Below, one piece after another: positions 56,386-64,000 of a stretch of 64,000 nt of DNA. Every line of letters begins with the position of its first letter. The first letter of the stretch is position 1. Under the pieces are notes generated by a model that saw only the letters and a list, made by a program, of their open reading frames with translations, made no database searches and was not told the DNA's origin. A program made the position numbers and the translations under genes. Source of the stretch: Alteromonas gilva (GTDB lineage Bacteria > Pseudomonadota > Gammaproteobacteria > Enterobacterales > Alteromonadaceae); contig NZ_JAQQXP010000001.1 in assembly GCF_028595265.1 (NCBI RefSeq), forward strand, positions 992,001-1,056,000. Reading direction: 5' to 3'.

Positions 56386-56814
56386 ATGAAAACTTTTGTT
56401 GCAAAGCCAGAAACGGTAGTACGTGACTGGTACGTGGTAGACGCCACAGACAAAACTCTTGGTCGCTTAGCTTCAGAAATCGCACTGCGTTTACGTGGTA
56501 AGCATAAGCCTGAGTACACACCTCACGTTGACACTGGTGATTATATCGTAGTGGTTAATGCTGATAAAATTACGGTAACCGGTAACAAAGCGAAGGGTAA
56601 AATGTACTACGCTCACTCTGGTTATCCTGGTGGTCTTAAAGAGACTAACTTTGAGAAGCTACTCGCTCACAAGCCAGAAATGGTTCTTGAAAAAGCGGTT
56701 AAAGGTATGTTGCCTAAAGGTCCTTTGGGTCGTGCAATGTTCCGTAAGCTGAAAGTTTACGCAGGTGCTGAACACATGCATACTGCACAACAACCTCAAG
56801 TATTGGACATTTAA
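56386..56814 (+). CDS. rplM: Ribosomal protein L13 of the 50S subunit
   Basis: 142 residues, full length. L13 is an early 23S rRNA-binding protein of the 50S subunit. Family blocks are [52 protein letters not shown] and [20 protein letters not shown]. It is followed by rpsI after 12 bases, the universal pairing. Codon choice is visibly biased to frequent codons (e.g. GGT, CGT), as for other highly expressed genes. Confidence 0.99.
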   Translation: MKTFVAKPETVVRDWYVVDATDKTLGRLASEIALRLRGKHKPEYTPHVDTGDYIVVVNADKITVTGNKAKGKMYYAHSGYPGGLKETNFEKLLAHKPEMVLEKAVKGMLPKGPLGRAMFRKLKVYAGAEHMHTAQQPQVLDI

Positions 56815-56826
56815 GGAGCTTATCAC

Positions 56827-57219
56827 ATGGCAGATACTCAATATTACGGCACAGGCCGTCGCAAAAGTTCTACTGCTCGTGTATTCCTGCGTCCAGGTAC
56901 AGGAAACATTACAGTAAACAAACGTGCTCTAGACGAGTACTTTGGTCGTGAAACCGAGTGCATGGTTGTTCGTCAGCCGCTAGAACTGGTTGAAATGACT
57001 GAAAAGTTTGACCTGTACGTCACCGTTGTTGGTGGTGGTACAAATGGTCAGGCAGGCGCTATTCGTCACGGTATTACCCGTGCACTGATGGAATATGATG
57101 AAACACTTCGTCCGGCACTGCGTAAAGCAGGCTTCGTAACACGTGACGCACGTCGCGTAGAACGTAAGAAAGTGGGTCTTCATAAAGCGCGTAAGCGTCC
57201 ACAGTTCTCAAAACGTTAA
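56827..57219 (+). CDS. rpsI: Ribosomal protein S9 of the 30S subunit
   Basis: 130 residues, full length. S9 contacts the P-site tRNA with its C-terminal tail. Conserved blocks are [39 protein letters not shown] and the basic end [24 protein letters not shown] with the terminal Lys-Arg. A terminator follows 16 bases later. Confidence 0.99.
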   Translation: MADTQYYGTGRRKSSTARVFLRPGTGNITVNKRALDEYFGRETECMVVRQPLELVEMTEKFDLYVTVVGGGTNGQAGAIRHGITRALMEYDETLRPALRKAGFVTRDARRVERKKVGLHKARKRPQFSKR

Positions 57220-57235
57220 TACGTTTTACGATATC

Positions 57236-57267
57236 AAAAACCCGGTTATTACCGGGTTTTTTTATGC
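57236..57267 (+). terminator. Rho-independent terminator after rpsI
   Basis: AAAAACCCGGT and ACCGGGTTTTT form a strong stem with a TATT loop and a T-run. Confidence 0.93.
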
Positions 57268-57687
57268 CTGTTAATTGGTCTGAAGTGCTATAGTTTGCCG
57301 TATTGAGTGTACAACGGTTAATCATCGAAACTGACAGCGAAAACAACATTACAGCGTCAGATAAGCACGAAGGGTGCTATTGTGATAAATTAATGTAAAT
57401 AATTAGTGCAATAACGGGTAACTAACCAGGACTTTAGTCTCAAGCTAATGATTGGAGTCGAAAACTTACAAATATTTATCCAGTTAATTCCACTAATTCC
57501 TTGTGTTTTGAGGGGGTTTTCTTTTATCATTTTCGGTCGAAAATAATGACAATCTTTCGTGTGAAATCGCTACTTTGCCTAACAAGTCAGGGGCGGTGGG
57601 CACGACAAGTTTAATGAATACCTGTTAAATGCGCTTACCAAGCGTGTTGGCGGGTTTTCATATTATCCAAAACCTGGAGAAAAGTGG
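57268..57687 (+). other. Intergenic region upstream of petABC
   Basis: No gene is supported in these 420 bases. The region should hold the petA promoter. One exact 16-base palindrome, ATTTTCGGTCGAAAAT (57529-57544; ATTTTCG-GT-CGAAAAT is complementary except for the GT centre), lies about 145 bases before petA and could be an operator. Confidence 0.45.
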
Positions 57688-58320
57688 ATGAGCAATGTAT
57701 CTGTAGATGCAAAAGAGTCTGCGCTGAGTGATGACAAACCGCAAGACAATCCGCGTCGCCGGTTCCTGACCGTTGCGACATCGGTTGTAGGTGGTGTGGG
57801 TGTAGTAGGTGCAGCAGTGCCCTTCGTTGCGTCCTGGAATCCGAGTGCAAAAGCCAAAGCGGCCGGTGCTGATGTAGAAGTTGACATCAGTGCAATTGAG
57901 CCTGGTCAGTTGGTGCGTGTTATGTGGCGTAGTAAACCGGTATGGATTGTACGTCGTACCCCTGAGATACTTGCCGAGTTAGGCGAGCACGAAGACAAGT
58001 TACGTGACCCTGCCTCAGAAAACGAACAACAACCTGCTTTTGCACAAAACCAGTATCGTTCACTTAAAAAAGAATATCTTATTCTGGTTGGCATCTGTAC
58101 TCACTTGGGCTGTTCTCCACAGCACCTTAAAGATGGTGCCTTCGAAGAGTATGTAGAAGGCGTGCCTGAAGGCTTTTTCTGCCCCTGCCACGGTTCAAAA
58201 TTTGATATGGCGGGTCGCGTGTTTCAAAACGTACCGGCGCCATTAAATCTGGTTGTGCCACCGTATCAGTTTGTTGATGACACAACAGTGATCATTGGTT
58301 CAGAAGCGGAGGTTGCGTAA
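57688..58320 (+). CDS. petA: Ubiquinol-cytochrome c reductase Rieske iron-sulfur subunit
   Basis: 210 residues. The Rieske subunit takes electrons from ubiquinol in the bc1 complex. The N-terminus has a twin-arginine-like RRRFLTVATS signal and one membrane anchor (about 27-50). The 2Fe-2S boxes are CTHLGC (137-142) and CPCHGS (165-170), each with its ligand Cys and His and the bridging disulfide Cys. It is the first gene of petABC; the stop is one base before the petB start. Confidence 0.97.
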   Translation: MSNVSVDAKESALSDDKPQDNPRRRFLTVATSVVGGVGVVGAAVPFVASWNPSAKAKAAGADVEVDISAIEPGQLVRVMWRSKPVWIVRRTPEILAELGEHEDKLRDPASENEQQPAFAQNQYRSLKKEYLILVGICTHLGCSPQHLKDGAFEEYVEGVPEGFFCPCHGSKFDMAGRVFQNVPAPLNLVVPPYQFVDDTTVIIGSEAEVA

Positions 58321-58321
58321 C

Positions 58322-59587
58322 ATGCAAGCATTTTTAGCCTGGATTGAAGCACGTATTCCTGTAATGCGTGTCGCCAACATGCATGCTATCCAGTATCCAG
58401 CCCCCAGAAACATGAATTTCTGGTATGTGTTCGGATTCCTGGCCACTATCGTGTTAGTCAACCAAATCGTAACCGGCATTTGGTTGACCATGAATTTTAA
58501 CCCCACTGCAGAAGGCGCTTTTGCTTCAGTTGAATTCATTATGCGTGAAGTCGACTATGGCTGGATTATCCGCTACATGCACAGTACCGGCGCGTCGGCG
58601 TTCTTTATTGTGGTTTATCTGCACATGTTCCGCGGTATGATTTATGGCTCCTATCAGAAGCCCCGCGAATTGCTTTGGATCTTCGGTATGCTGATTTATC
58701 TGGCGCTGATGGCCGAAGCTTTCATGGGTTACGTACTGCCCTGGGGACAGATGTCTTACTGGGGGGCGCAGGTTATCGTGTCGCTGTTTAGTGCCATTCC
58801 GGTCATCGGCCCCGATCTGGTGCAATGGATACAGGGTGATTATGTTATCTCCGGCGCTACCCTGAACCGCTTCTTTGCGTTGCACGTAATAGCGTTGCCG
58901 CTGGTGATTGTTATTTTAGTGTTCCTGCACATCATCGCATTACACGAAGTGGGTTCAAACAACCCTGACGGCATTGCGATTAAACACAAGAAAGGCAGTT
59001 TGCCTGAATCAGAAAAAACCAAATTTGAGATCCATGAATATTACACCAGCAAGTACGATATAGCTGATGATGTATTGCCGTTCTTCCCGCATATTGTGTT
59101 GAAGGATCTGGTCGCGTTTTGTATTTTCCTGGCTGGCTTTACCTACATTATGTTCTTTGCGCCAGAAATGGGCGGTAAGTTCCTTGAGCATCCAAACTTT
59201 GAAATTGCTAACCCGCTGAAAACACCGGAGCATATCTTCCCTGTTTGGTATTTCACGCCGTTCTACGCCATTCTTAAAGCGGTACCTGACAAGCTGTTTG
59301 GTGTTATTGCTATGTTTGGCGCCATTATCTTCTTGTTCCTGTTGCCCTGGTTTGACCGCGGTACTGTGAAGTCCTGGCGTTATCGCAGTGGTTTGCACAA
59401 ACTCAATCTGATTGTGTTTGCCATTGTCTTTATCTTCCTGGGTTACTTAGGTGGTACGCCGCAGGAGAACTGGAAGATAACTGCTTCACAGATCTTAACG
59501 GTCATGTATTTCGGTTTCTTCATTCTGATGTTTATTTACAGCAAAAATGAAACCACCAAGCCTGTACCAGAGAGGATCCCTAAATGA
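58322..59587 (+). CDS. petB: Cytochrome b subunit of the bc1 complex
   Basis: 421 residues from ATG 58322 (MQAFLAWIEARIP); the frame opens at 58295 inside petA but that start lacks support. About eight to nine membrane helices hold two b hemes. His ligands lie in YMHSTGASAFFIVVYLHMFR and in FFALHVIALPLVIVILVFLH; the Qo-site motif PEW appears here as PVWYFTPFYAIL (an EHIFPVWYF form) and GYVLPWGQMSYWGAQV is present. It couples quinol oxidation to proton release. Confidence 0.96.
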   Translation: MQAFLAWIEARIPVMRVANMHAIQYPAPRNMNFWYVFGFLATIVLVNQIVTGIWLTMNFNPTAEGAFASVEFIMREVDYGWIIRYMHSTGASAFFIVVYLHMFRGMIYGSYQKPRELLWIFGMLIYLALMAEAFMGYVLPWGQMSYWGAQVIVSLFSAIPVIGPDLVQWIQGDYVISGATLNRFFALHVIALPLVIVILVFLHIIALHEVGSNNPDGIAIKHKKGSLPESEKTKFEIHEYYTSKYDIADDVLPFFPHIVLKDLVAFCIFLAGFTYIMFFAPEMGGKFLEHPNFEIANPLKTPEHIFPVWYFTPFYAILKAVPDKLFGVIAMFGAIIFLFLLPWFDRGTVKSWRYRSGLHKLNLIVFAIVFIFLGYLGGTPQENWKITASQILTVMYFGFFILMFIYSKNETTKPVPERIPK

Positions 59588-60318
59588 GAAAAATAATCTG
59601 TATTCTGGCGTTGTTGTTGCCGGGAATGGCGATAGCCGCTGGTGGTAATGTTCACCTTGATAAAGCTAACTACGATCTGACCGACAAAGCCTCGCTACAG
59701 CGTGGTGCGAAGTTGTTCATGAACTATTGCCTGGGCTGTCATGGTCAGCAATATCAGCGTTATCAGCGTACGTTTAACGACTTGGGTATTCCGGAAGAGC
59801 TGGCACAGGAAAACCTGCAGTTCACCGGAGACAAAGTCTCGGACTACATTGAACGTTCTATGCCAGCCGAATCTGCCGCCCAGTGGTTTGGTGCCGCGCC
59901 ACCGGATCTGACCCTGGTTGCCCGGGTTCGCGGTGCAGACTGGATTTATACCTATTTGCGTTCGTTTTATGTTGATGAGTCACGTCCGTTCGGCGTTAAC
60001 AATACGGTCTTTCCTGAAGTAGGTATGCCGCACGTGTTACAGCCGCTGCAAGGCACGCCGCGCAAAGCGACAGAGCAAGCGATGGTTGACGGTGAAATGG
60101 TTACTCGTCAGGTTGGTATTAAAAGTGATGGTGACGGAAGTATGAGTGCTGCCGAGTACGATCAAGCCGTACTCGATCTGGTTAACTACCTTGAATACAC
60201 CGGCGAGCCCTTCCGTCTTGAGTCTGAGGCGCTGGGCAAATGGGTATTAATGTTTATCCTGGTGCTGTTTGTGTTTGTTTACTTGCTGAAGAAAGAATTC
60301 TGGCGAGACGTGCACTAA
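59584..60318 (+). CDS. petC: Cytochrome c1 subunit of the bc1 complex
   Basis: 244 residues. Cytochrome c1 passes electrons from the Rieske protein to soluble cytochrome c. Signal peptide MRKIICILALLLPGMAIA; heme-binding CLGCH in MNYCLGCHGQQYQRY; axial Met region near FPEVGMPHVL; C-terminal membrane anchor (WVLMFILVLFVFVYLL). The ATG overlaps the petB stop by four bases. Confidence 0.97.
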   Translation: MRKIICILALLLPGMAIAAGGNVHLDKANYDLTDKASLQRGAKLFMNYCLGCHGQQYQRYQRTFNDLGIPEELAQENLQFTGDKVSDYIERSMPAESAAQWFGAAPPDLTLVARVRGADWIYTYLRSFYVDESRPFGVNNTVFPEVGMPHVLQPLQGTPRKATEQAMVDGEMVTRQVGIKSDGDGSMSAAEYDQAVLDLVNYLEYTGEPFRLESEALGKWVLMFILVLFVFVYLLKKEFWRDVH

Positions 60319-60348
60319 TCGCAACTGTTTTATAGTATAATGTTTGCT

Positions 60349-60371
60349 AGGGGGCTTCTCGCCCCCTTTTT
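60349..60371 (+). terminator. Terminator between petC and sspA
   Basis: GGGGGC (60350-60355) and GCCCCC (60361-60366) form a six-base GC stem followed by five T. It separates petABC from sspAB. Confidence 0.9.
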
Positions 60372-60436
60372 ACTTTAATCCGGGTGGCTGATAGTTGTCC
60401 GGATAAGATCGTTTAATGTATTTCGGAGAAGAATGA

Positions 60437-61069
60437 ATGGCCGTAGCCGCGAATAAGCGTTCAATAATGACGTTGTTCTCAGACACGATTGATATCTACA
60501 GTCACCAGGTGCGTATTGTATTGGCCGAAAAGGGCGTCGGCGTAGAGATTAGCTACACTGATCCCACTAAACTGCCTGAAGATCTGATGGATCTTAATCC
60601 TTACGGAACCGTACCAACGCTGGTTGATCGTGAGTTAGTGCTGTATAAGTCTCATATCATCATGGAATACCTTGATGAGCGTTTTCCTCACCCACCTCTG
60701 ATGCCAGTTTATCCGGTATCACGCGGACAGAGCCGTTTGATGATGCATCGCATTGAACAGGACTGGTACAGTCTGGCTGCGCAAATTTTCCGCGGTGAAG
60801 GTGATGTTGCGACAGCGCGCAATGATCTGCGCGAAGCACTGCTGAGTCTGGCGCCGGTTTTTGCCGAAATGCCTTACTTTATGAGTGAAGAATTCAGTCT
60901 CGTTGATTGCTACCTGGCTCCTCTGTTATGGCGTTTACCGGCCCTTGGCATTGAACTGACGGGTGCAGGTGCGAACGATATTCTTGCTTACATGAACCGG
61001 ATCTTCTCGCGTAGCTCGTTCAAAGCTTCGCTGACCGATCAGGAACGTGAAATTCATAATCCATTATGA
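60437..61069 (+). CDS. sspA: Stringent starvation protein A
   Basis: 210 residues, closely similar to E. coli SspA. It has a glutathione S-transferase fold but acts as an RNA polymerase-associated transcription factor in stationary phase and acid stress. Blocks: MAVAANKRS start, DIYSHQVRIVLAEKG, NPYGTVPTLVDRELVLY, IIMEYLDERFPHPPLMPVYP (the conserved PHP surface patch) and FSLVDCYLAPLLWRLPALG. It starts the sspAB operon. Confidence 0.97.
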   Translation: MAVAANKRSIMTLFSDTIDIYSHQVRIVLAEKGVGVEISYTDPTKLPEDLMDLNPYGTVPTLVDRELVLYKSHIIMEYLDERFPHPPLMPVYPVSRGQSRLMMHRIEQDWYSLAAQIFRGEGDVATARNDLREALLSLAPVFAEMPYFMSEEFSLVDCYLAPLLWRLPALGIELTGAGANDILAYMNRIFSRSSFKASLTDQEREIHNPL

Positions 61070-61515
61070 GTCAAATGACGTCTAACCAACCCTATTTGTT
61101 AAAAGCATTTTTCGACTGGATTGTTGATAATGATTTAACGCCCTATATTGTTGTGGATGCCACAAATAGTCTGGTTGATGTGCCACAAGAGTTTGTCAAA
61201 GATGGCCAGATAGTACTGAATATTTCGCCATCGGCTTGTGTGAACTTTTATCTGGACAAAGACGGTATATCGTTTCAGGCCAGATTTGGTGGTCAGCCTC
61301 GCAGTTTAAGCATGCCATGTGAAGCAGTACTGGCAATTTATGCCCGTGAAAACGGCGCAGGGACTGTCTTTGCAAGCGAAGCTGAAGCCTTGTCTGAAGA
61401 CAGTTCAGCAAGCGAGCCGCCACCGCCAGTCGAAGAAGTCAAAAAGGATACTGAAGTACCTGCCCAGACGCCGCCTAAAAATCGCGGTAAGCCAAACCTT
61501 AAAATTATTAAATAA
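61066..61515 (+). CDS. sspB: ClpXP adaptor protein SspB
   Basis: 149 residues. SspB brings ssrA-tagged peptides from stalled ribosomes to ClpXP. The substrate-binding domain is clear (QPYLLKAFFDWIVDNDLTPY, DGQIVLNISPSA, ARFGGQPRSLSMPCEAVLAI, YARENGAG), followed by an acidic Pro-rich linker and the C-terminal ClpX-binding motif PNLKIIK. The ATG overlaps the sspA stop by four bases. With arfB the window holds two distinct quality-control factors for stalled translation. Confidence 0.96.
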   Translation: MSQMTSNQPYLLKAFFDWIVDNDLTPYIVVDATNSLVDVPQEFVKDGQIVLNISPSACVNFYLDKDGISFQARFGGQPRSLSMPCEAVLAIYARENGAGTVFASEAEALSEDSSASEPPPPVEEVKKDTEVPAQTPPKNRGKPNLKIIK

Positions 61516-61545
61516 TTTTATTGGTAGCAGTATTTCACAACGAAT

Positions 61546-61574
61546 AAAACCGGCCTCTCAGCCGGTTTTTTATT
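61546..61574 (+). terminator. Terminator after sspB
   Basis: AAAACCGGC and GCCGGTTTT form the stem around CTCTCA, followed by TT. Confidence 0.92.
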
Positions 61575-61760
61575 GCCATTACTGAGCAATCACGGATTAG
61601 ATTTGGCTCCCCGCTTGTTTATCTGACTCGTCGCCCTGCTTAACCGCGAACCTCTGACTGCCAACTACCAACTGCGCCGTAACGAATCCGCGCGGCTTAA
61701 AAAATGTGAACTATTCGTGATACTTTCGCGAGTTTTGCCACGCAAAATTAATCTGCAAGG

Positions 61761-61791
61761 TCGAACACGCTCGTTGCTGTGACGTGTTCGA
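61761..61791 (+). promoter_or_regulatory. Perfect nine-base inverted repeat upstream of the spondin genes
   Basis: TCGAACACG (61761-61769) and CGTGTTCGA (61783-61791) are exact inverse complements separated by 13 bases, about 75 bases before the first spondin gene. It could be an operator for a dimeric regulator, perhaps the regulator encoded at 63400, or a leader hairpin. The rest of 61575-61864 shows no gene. Confidence 0.45.
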
Positions 61792-61864
61792 TGTGACTGA
61801 TTTTAATCAAAGCGTCGCCAGCAACGCATTGCTGGATAGCTAGCAGAAAGGTAAAGGAAAGCTC

Positions 61865-62578
61865 ATGAAAATAAAACAACTTACATCCGTATTATTGGCT
61901 GCCGGTGTCACCGCCATAGCGCCCGCTCTGCACGCCGCAGAGCTTGAAGTGTCAGTGCAGAACTTAACTCGCGGTATTTATTTTACGCCCATTCTTATCG
62001 CGGCCCACACGCCCGGGCAGCAATTGTTCAATGTTGGCGAGGCAGCAAGTGCCGAATTACAGGAAATGGCAGAAGGTGGCAACATCACCGGTCTGGCTGA
62101 GGCCACCGAGGCCATGGGCGCTGACAATGTCATTAACCCGGCAGGCGGTTTATTAATGCCAACGGCGACAACTAGTACCACGCTGTCTACTGCAGATACC
62201 AATACTGCGTTATCGATTGTGGCAATGATGTTGCCAACCAATGATGGGTTTATTGGTCTTAATAGCTGGGAGATCCCCACAGAAGCCGGTACTTATACCA
62301 TCTATATCAACGCCTATGATGCTGGCACTGAAGCCAATGATGAAATTCGCGGCGGCGGCGCGCCGGGTGTTCCTGGTTTACCTGTACCGCCGCCACTGGA
62401 AGATTTAGTGGGCACGGGCGGTAGTGGTGTCACCGCCGAAATTACCAATGACACCGTACATATCCACCCTGGTAACCTGGGCGATGATGATGCCGAGGGT
62501 GGTATGAGTGATGTGTCTAACACTGTGCAGCGTTGGTTAAATCCCGTGGCCAGGGTTACTGTAACGGTATCGGAATAG
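61865..62578 (+). CDS. Secreted spondin-domain protein
   Basis: 237 residues. Signal peptide MKIKQLTSVLLAAGVTAIAP with cleavage after LHA. The mature chain is a bacterial spondin_N-type domain: EVSVQNLTRGIYFTPILIAAH, NVGEAASAELQEMAEGGN, AMMLPTNDGFIGLNSW, INAYDAGTEANDE and HIHPGNLGDDD. Such proteins are exported beta-sandwich proteins of unknown role in marine bacteria. A Gly/Pro-rich loop (GGGAPGVPGLPVPPP) interrupts the domain. It stands 8 bases before its lipoprotein paralogue. Confidence 0.83.
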   Translation: MKIKQLTSVLLAAGVTAIAPALHAAELEVSVQNLTRGIYFTPILIAAHTPGQQLFNVGEAASAELQEMAEGGNITGLAEATEAMGADNVINPAGGLLMPTATTSTTLSTADTNTALSIVAMMLPTNDGFIGLNSWEIPTEAGTYTIYINAYDAGTEANDEIRGGGAPGVPGLPVPPPLEDLVGTGGSGVTAEITNDTVHIHPGNLGDDDAEGGMSDVSNTVQRWLNPVARVTVTVSE

Positions 62579-62586
62579 GAGGTCAT

Positions 62587-63294
62587 ATGCTATTACAACA
62601 GCGATTATCACTGTCAGCGATTGGCCTGAGTTGTTTGGCGCTCGGCGCATGTAGTGACAGCAACAACCCGAGCCAACCCGTTCCTGAGCCGGCGCCCGTT
62701 TCCTATAGCTATGATATTACCGTACAGAACCTGACTAAGGGCCAGCCCTTATCACCTGTGGGCATTGCATTACACGATGATAGGACCTTATGGACCCTGG
62801 GTGAAGCTGCCTCGGTGGCACTTGAAGTGCTCGCTGAGGGCGGCGACAACAGCGACTTTATTGGCGATGAAAGCTTTTATGCAACAGTGTCGGGCGCGCA
62901 ACCGATTGGGCCGGGTATGAGTGACACGCTGACGGTAACGGTCACGGATCAGGCTGAGTCGTTTATCAGTGTGGCAACAATGTTTGTAAACACCAATGAC
63001 GCCTTTGCCGGCGTAAGCGGCCACGCCCTGGCTGATTTAGCCCTGAACGGCAGCATGACTGTGCTGTTACCTGTTCTGGATGCCGGTACCGAAGCTAACT
63101 CGGAGGCTGCTGGCACTATTCCGGGACCGGCTGATGGCGGTGAAGGTTTCAACAGTGCGCGCGATGATGCAGATGTAGTGAGTTTTCATCCCGGGGTTGT
63201 CTCTGCTCAGGACGGTTTAACGATGTCAGTGCTGACAAGTGCGCACCGTTTTGATAACCCAGCGGTTAAAGTAACAATTACGCGGGTGCAATAA
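62587..63294 (+). CDS. Spondin-domain lipoprotein
   Basis: 235 residues from ATG 62587, preceded by AGGAGGT. Lipobox LGAC gives a lipidated Cys22. The mature region repeats the layout of the upstream protein: DITVQNLTKGQPLSPVGIAL, TLGEAASVALEVLAEGGD, ATMFVNTNDAFAGVSGH, LDAGTEANSEAAG and SFHPGVV. It is thus a diverged tandem duplicate, one form soluble and the other lipid-anchored. An in-frame start at 62533 would run into the preceding gene. Function unknown; co-expression with the soluble form is likely. Confidence 0.84.
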   Translation: MLLQQRLSLSAIGLSCLALGACSDSNNPSQPVPEPAPVSYSYDITVQNLTKGQPLSPVGIALHDDRTLWTLGEAASVALEVLAEGGDNSDFIGDESFYATVSGAQPIGPGMSDTLTVTVTDQAESFISVATMFVNTNDAFAGVSGHALADLALNGSMTVLLPVLDAGTEANSEAAGTIPGPADGGEGFNSARDDADVVSFHPGVVSAQDGLTMSVLTSAHRFDNPAVKVTITRVQ

Positions 63295-63399
63295 ACAGCA
63301 GGGTTAATTGCGTAATAAATATGAAGTCTTTCCGGTCTGTTTAGCAGATGTAAGGTTCCCTCAGCGCTGGCTGAGGGGAAATCGCTGAACGGAGAAGGA

Positions 63400-64000
63400 A
63401 TGATTCTAGTTATTAGCAATGACCGCACTAAGAGCCGCTCACTCGTTGCCTGCATTGAGCGGGTGAGCGCTGAATGTGATGTGACCGGTGCTACTGAACA
63501 GGCAGTTAAACGCTGTGTACAGCAGCAGTATCCGGTGGTGATCCTCGACAGCTTTTCGCGACTTGCCAATCACTATGAGACGATTCAACAACTTCAGCGT
63601 GACGCGCCGGATTGCGCCATTATTGTTGTTGCCCGTCAGGGCTGTGACGCTGAGCGAATAATGAGTTTGGAGTTGGGGGCACAGGATTATATTGAATATC
63701 CGTTTAACCCCGCCGAGTTACAAGCCCGCGTGCGCGTTCAGTTGCGCCGGGCTGAACTGACAAAGAATAAATCCCGGACGATGCAGCAACCGGTAAAAAT
63801 TGGTGGCTTTGCTATCGACAATAGCTACCATCGCGCGGAAGTAGACGGCAAGGTGCTACCCTTAACGGCTAAGGAATTCGCATTGTTGCATTTTTTAGCC
63901 AGTCATCCGAACCAGGTGTTCTCGCGTGAGCAATTACTCTCTTCGGTATGGGGATATCACTATGGTGGCTTTGAACACACAGTGGCCAGTCATATTAATC
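63400..64000 (+). CDS. OmpR-type response regulator with degenerate receiver (3' end outside the window)
   Basis: At least 200 residues; the frame runs off the window. The ATG at 63400 follows GGAGAAGGA. A receiver domain (about 1-115) keeps the phosphoacceptor-position Asp50 (VVILDSF), but the acidic pair is SN (VISND), the conserved Thr/Ser region is VVARQG, and the Lys of the KPF motif is Tyr (IEYPF). The C-terminal winged helix (LTAKEFALLHFLASHPNQVF, SREQLLSSVWGY) looks intact. It may act without classical phosphorylation. It follows the spondin pair by about 105 bases and may regulate it; a kinase gene may lie beyond the window. Confidence 0.87.
   Translation, partial: MILVISNDRTKSRSLVACIERVSAECDVTGATEQAVKRCVQQQYPVVILDSFSRLANHYETIQQLQRDAPDCAIIVVARQGCDAERIMSLELGAQDYIEYPFNPAELQARVRVQLRRAELTKNKSRTMQQPVKIGGFAIDNSYHRAEVDGKVLPLTAKEFALLHFLASHPNQVFSREQLLSSVWGYHYGGFEHTVASHIN

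Noticed and set aside
60336..60341. TATAAT box as sspA promoter
   Set aside because: A strong terminator starts eight bases downstream, which would end such a transcript, and no good -35 is present.
1..64000. CRISPR arrays, tRNA or rRNA genes, insertion sequences, prophage
   Set aside because: No regularly spaced repeats, cloverleaf-like sequences, rRNA segments, transposase or phage genes were recognised by reading; a dedicated search could still find small elements.

Overview
The window reads as chromosomal DNA of a marine gammaproteobacterium of the Alteromonas/Alteromonadaceae type. This rests on the encoded proteins and their order: lptD-surA-pdxA-rsmA-apaG-apaH with djlA divergent, xerD-dsbC-recJ, recO-pdxJ-acpS, rlmD-relA-mazG, rplM-rpsI-petABC-sspAB, an EFDD-type RelA, a tonB gene followed by a TPR gene, several TonB-dependent receptors and a PEP-CTERM protein. 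No rRNA, tRNA, CRISPR array, insertion sequence or prophage was recognised.

Region by region: (1) 1-6.7 kb holds the 3' end of a tonB gene with its TPR partner, a secreted TPR/TonB-C protein, a DUF2254 membrane protein and two unrecognised envelope proteins. (2) 6.8-13.5 kb is a six-gene minus-strand heme acquisition operon (receptor, HmuY-like lipoprotein, HmuT, HmuU, HmuV, HugZ) behind a near-perfect Fur-box palindrome. A short decayed copy of the 3' end of the next gene (13705-14220) sits at its far end. (3) 13.7-24.2 kb holds a membrane protein, a PQQ-type sugar dehydrogenase, acnB, a DUF192 protein, lysC, a membrane diguanylate cyclase translationally coupled to a degenerate UshA-like protein, and arfB. 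(4) 24.2-34.5 kb is an accessory secretome region: BNR-like lipoprotein, Tat lipoprotein PhoD phosphatase, TonB-dependent receptor, a 1195-residue GH43 enzyme with two Ig-like/LamG units, and a PEP-CTERM protein. (5) 34.9-43.8 kb carries a chemoreceptor and the apaH-apaG-rsmA-pdxA-surA-lptD block. (6) 44.2-55.2 kb is a dense plus-strand housekeeping run from djlA to mazG, closed by a convergent solute-binding-like protein. (7) 56.2-61.6 kb is rplM-rpsI, petABC and sspAB. (8) 61.8 kb to the end holds two spondin-domain secreted proteins and a truncated OmpR-type regulator with a degenerate receiver.

Functional links: TonB from region 1 could energise the receptors of regions 2 and 4. Heme import feeds HugZ and may supply heme to cytochrome bc1. 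RelA, MazG and SspAB all belong to stress and starvation physiology, and the rplM promoter has a GC-rich discriminator typical of stringently controlled promoters.

The least ordinary items are the coupled pair of an UshA-like pseudoenzyme and a diguanylate cyclase, the twin spondin proteins beside an atypical response regulator, the anchorless TonB-C protein, and the duplicated gene fragment flanking the heme operon.
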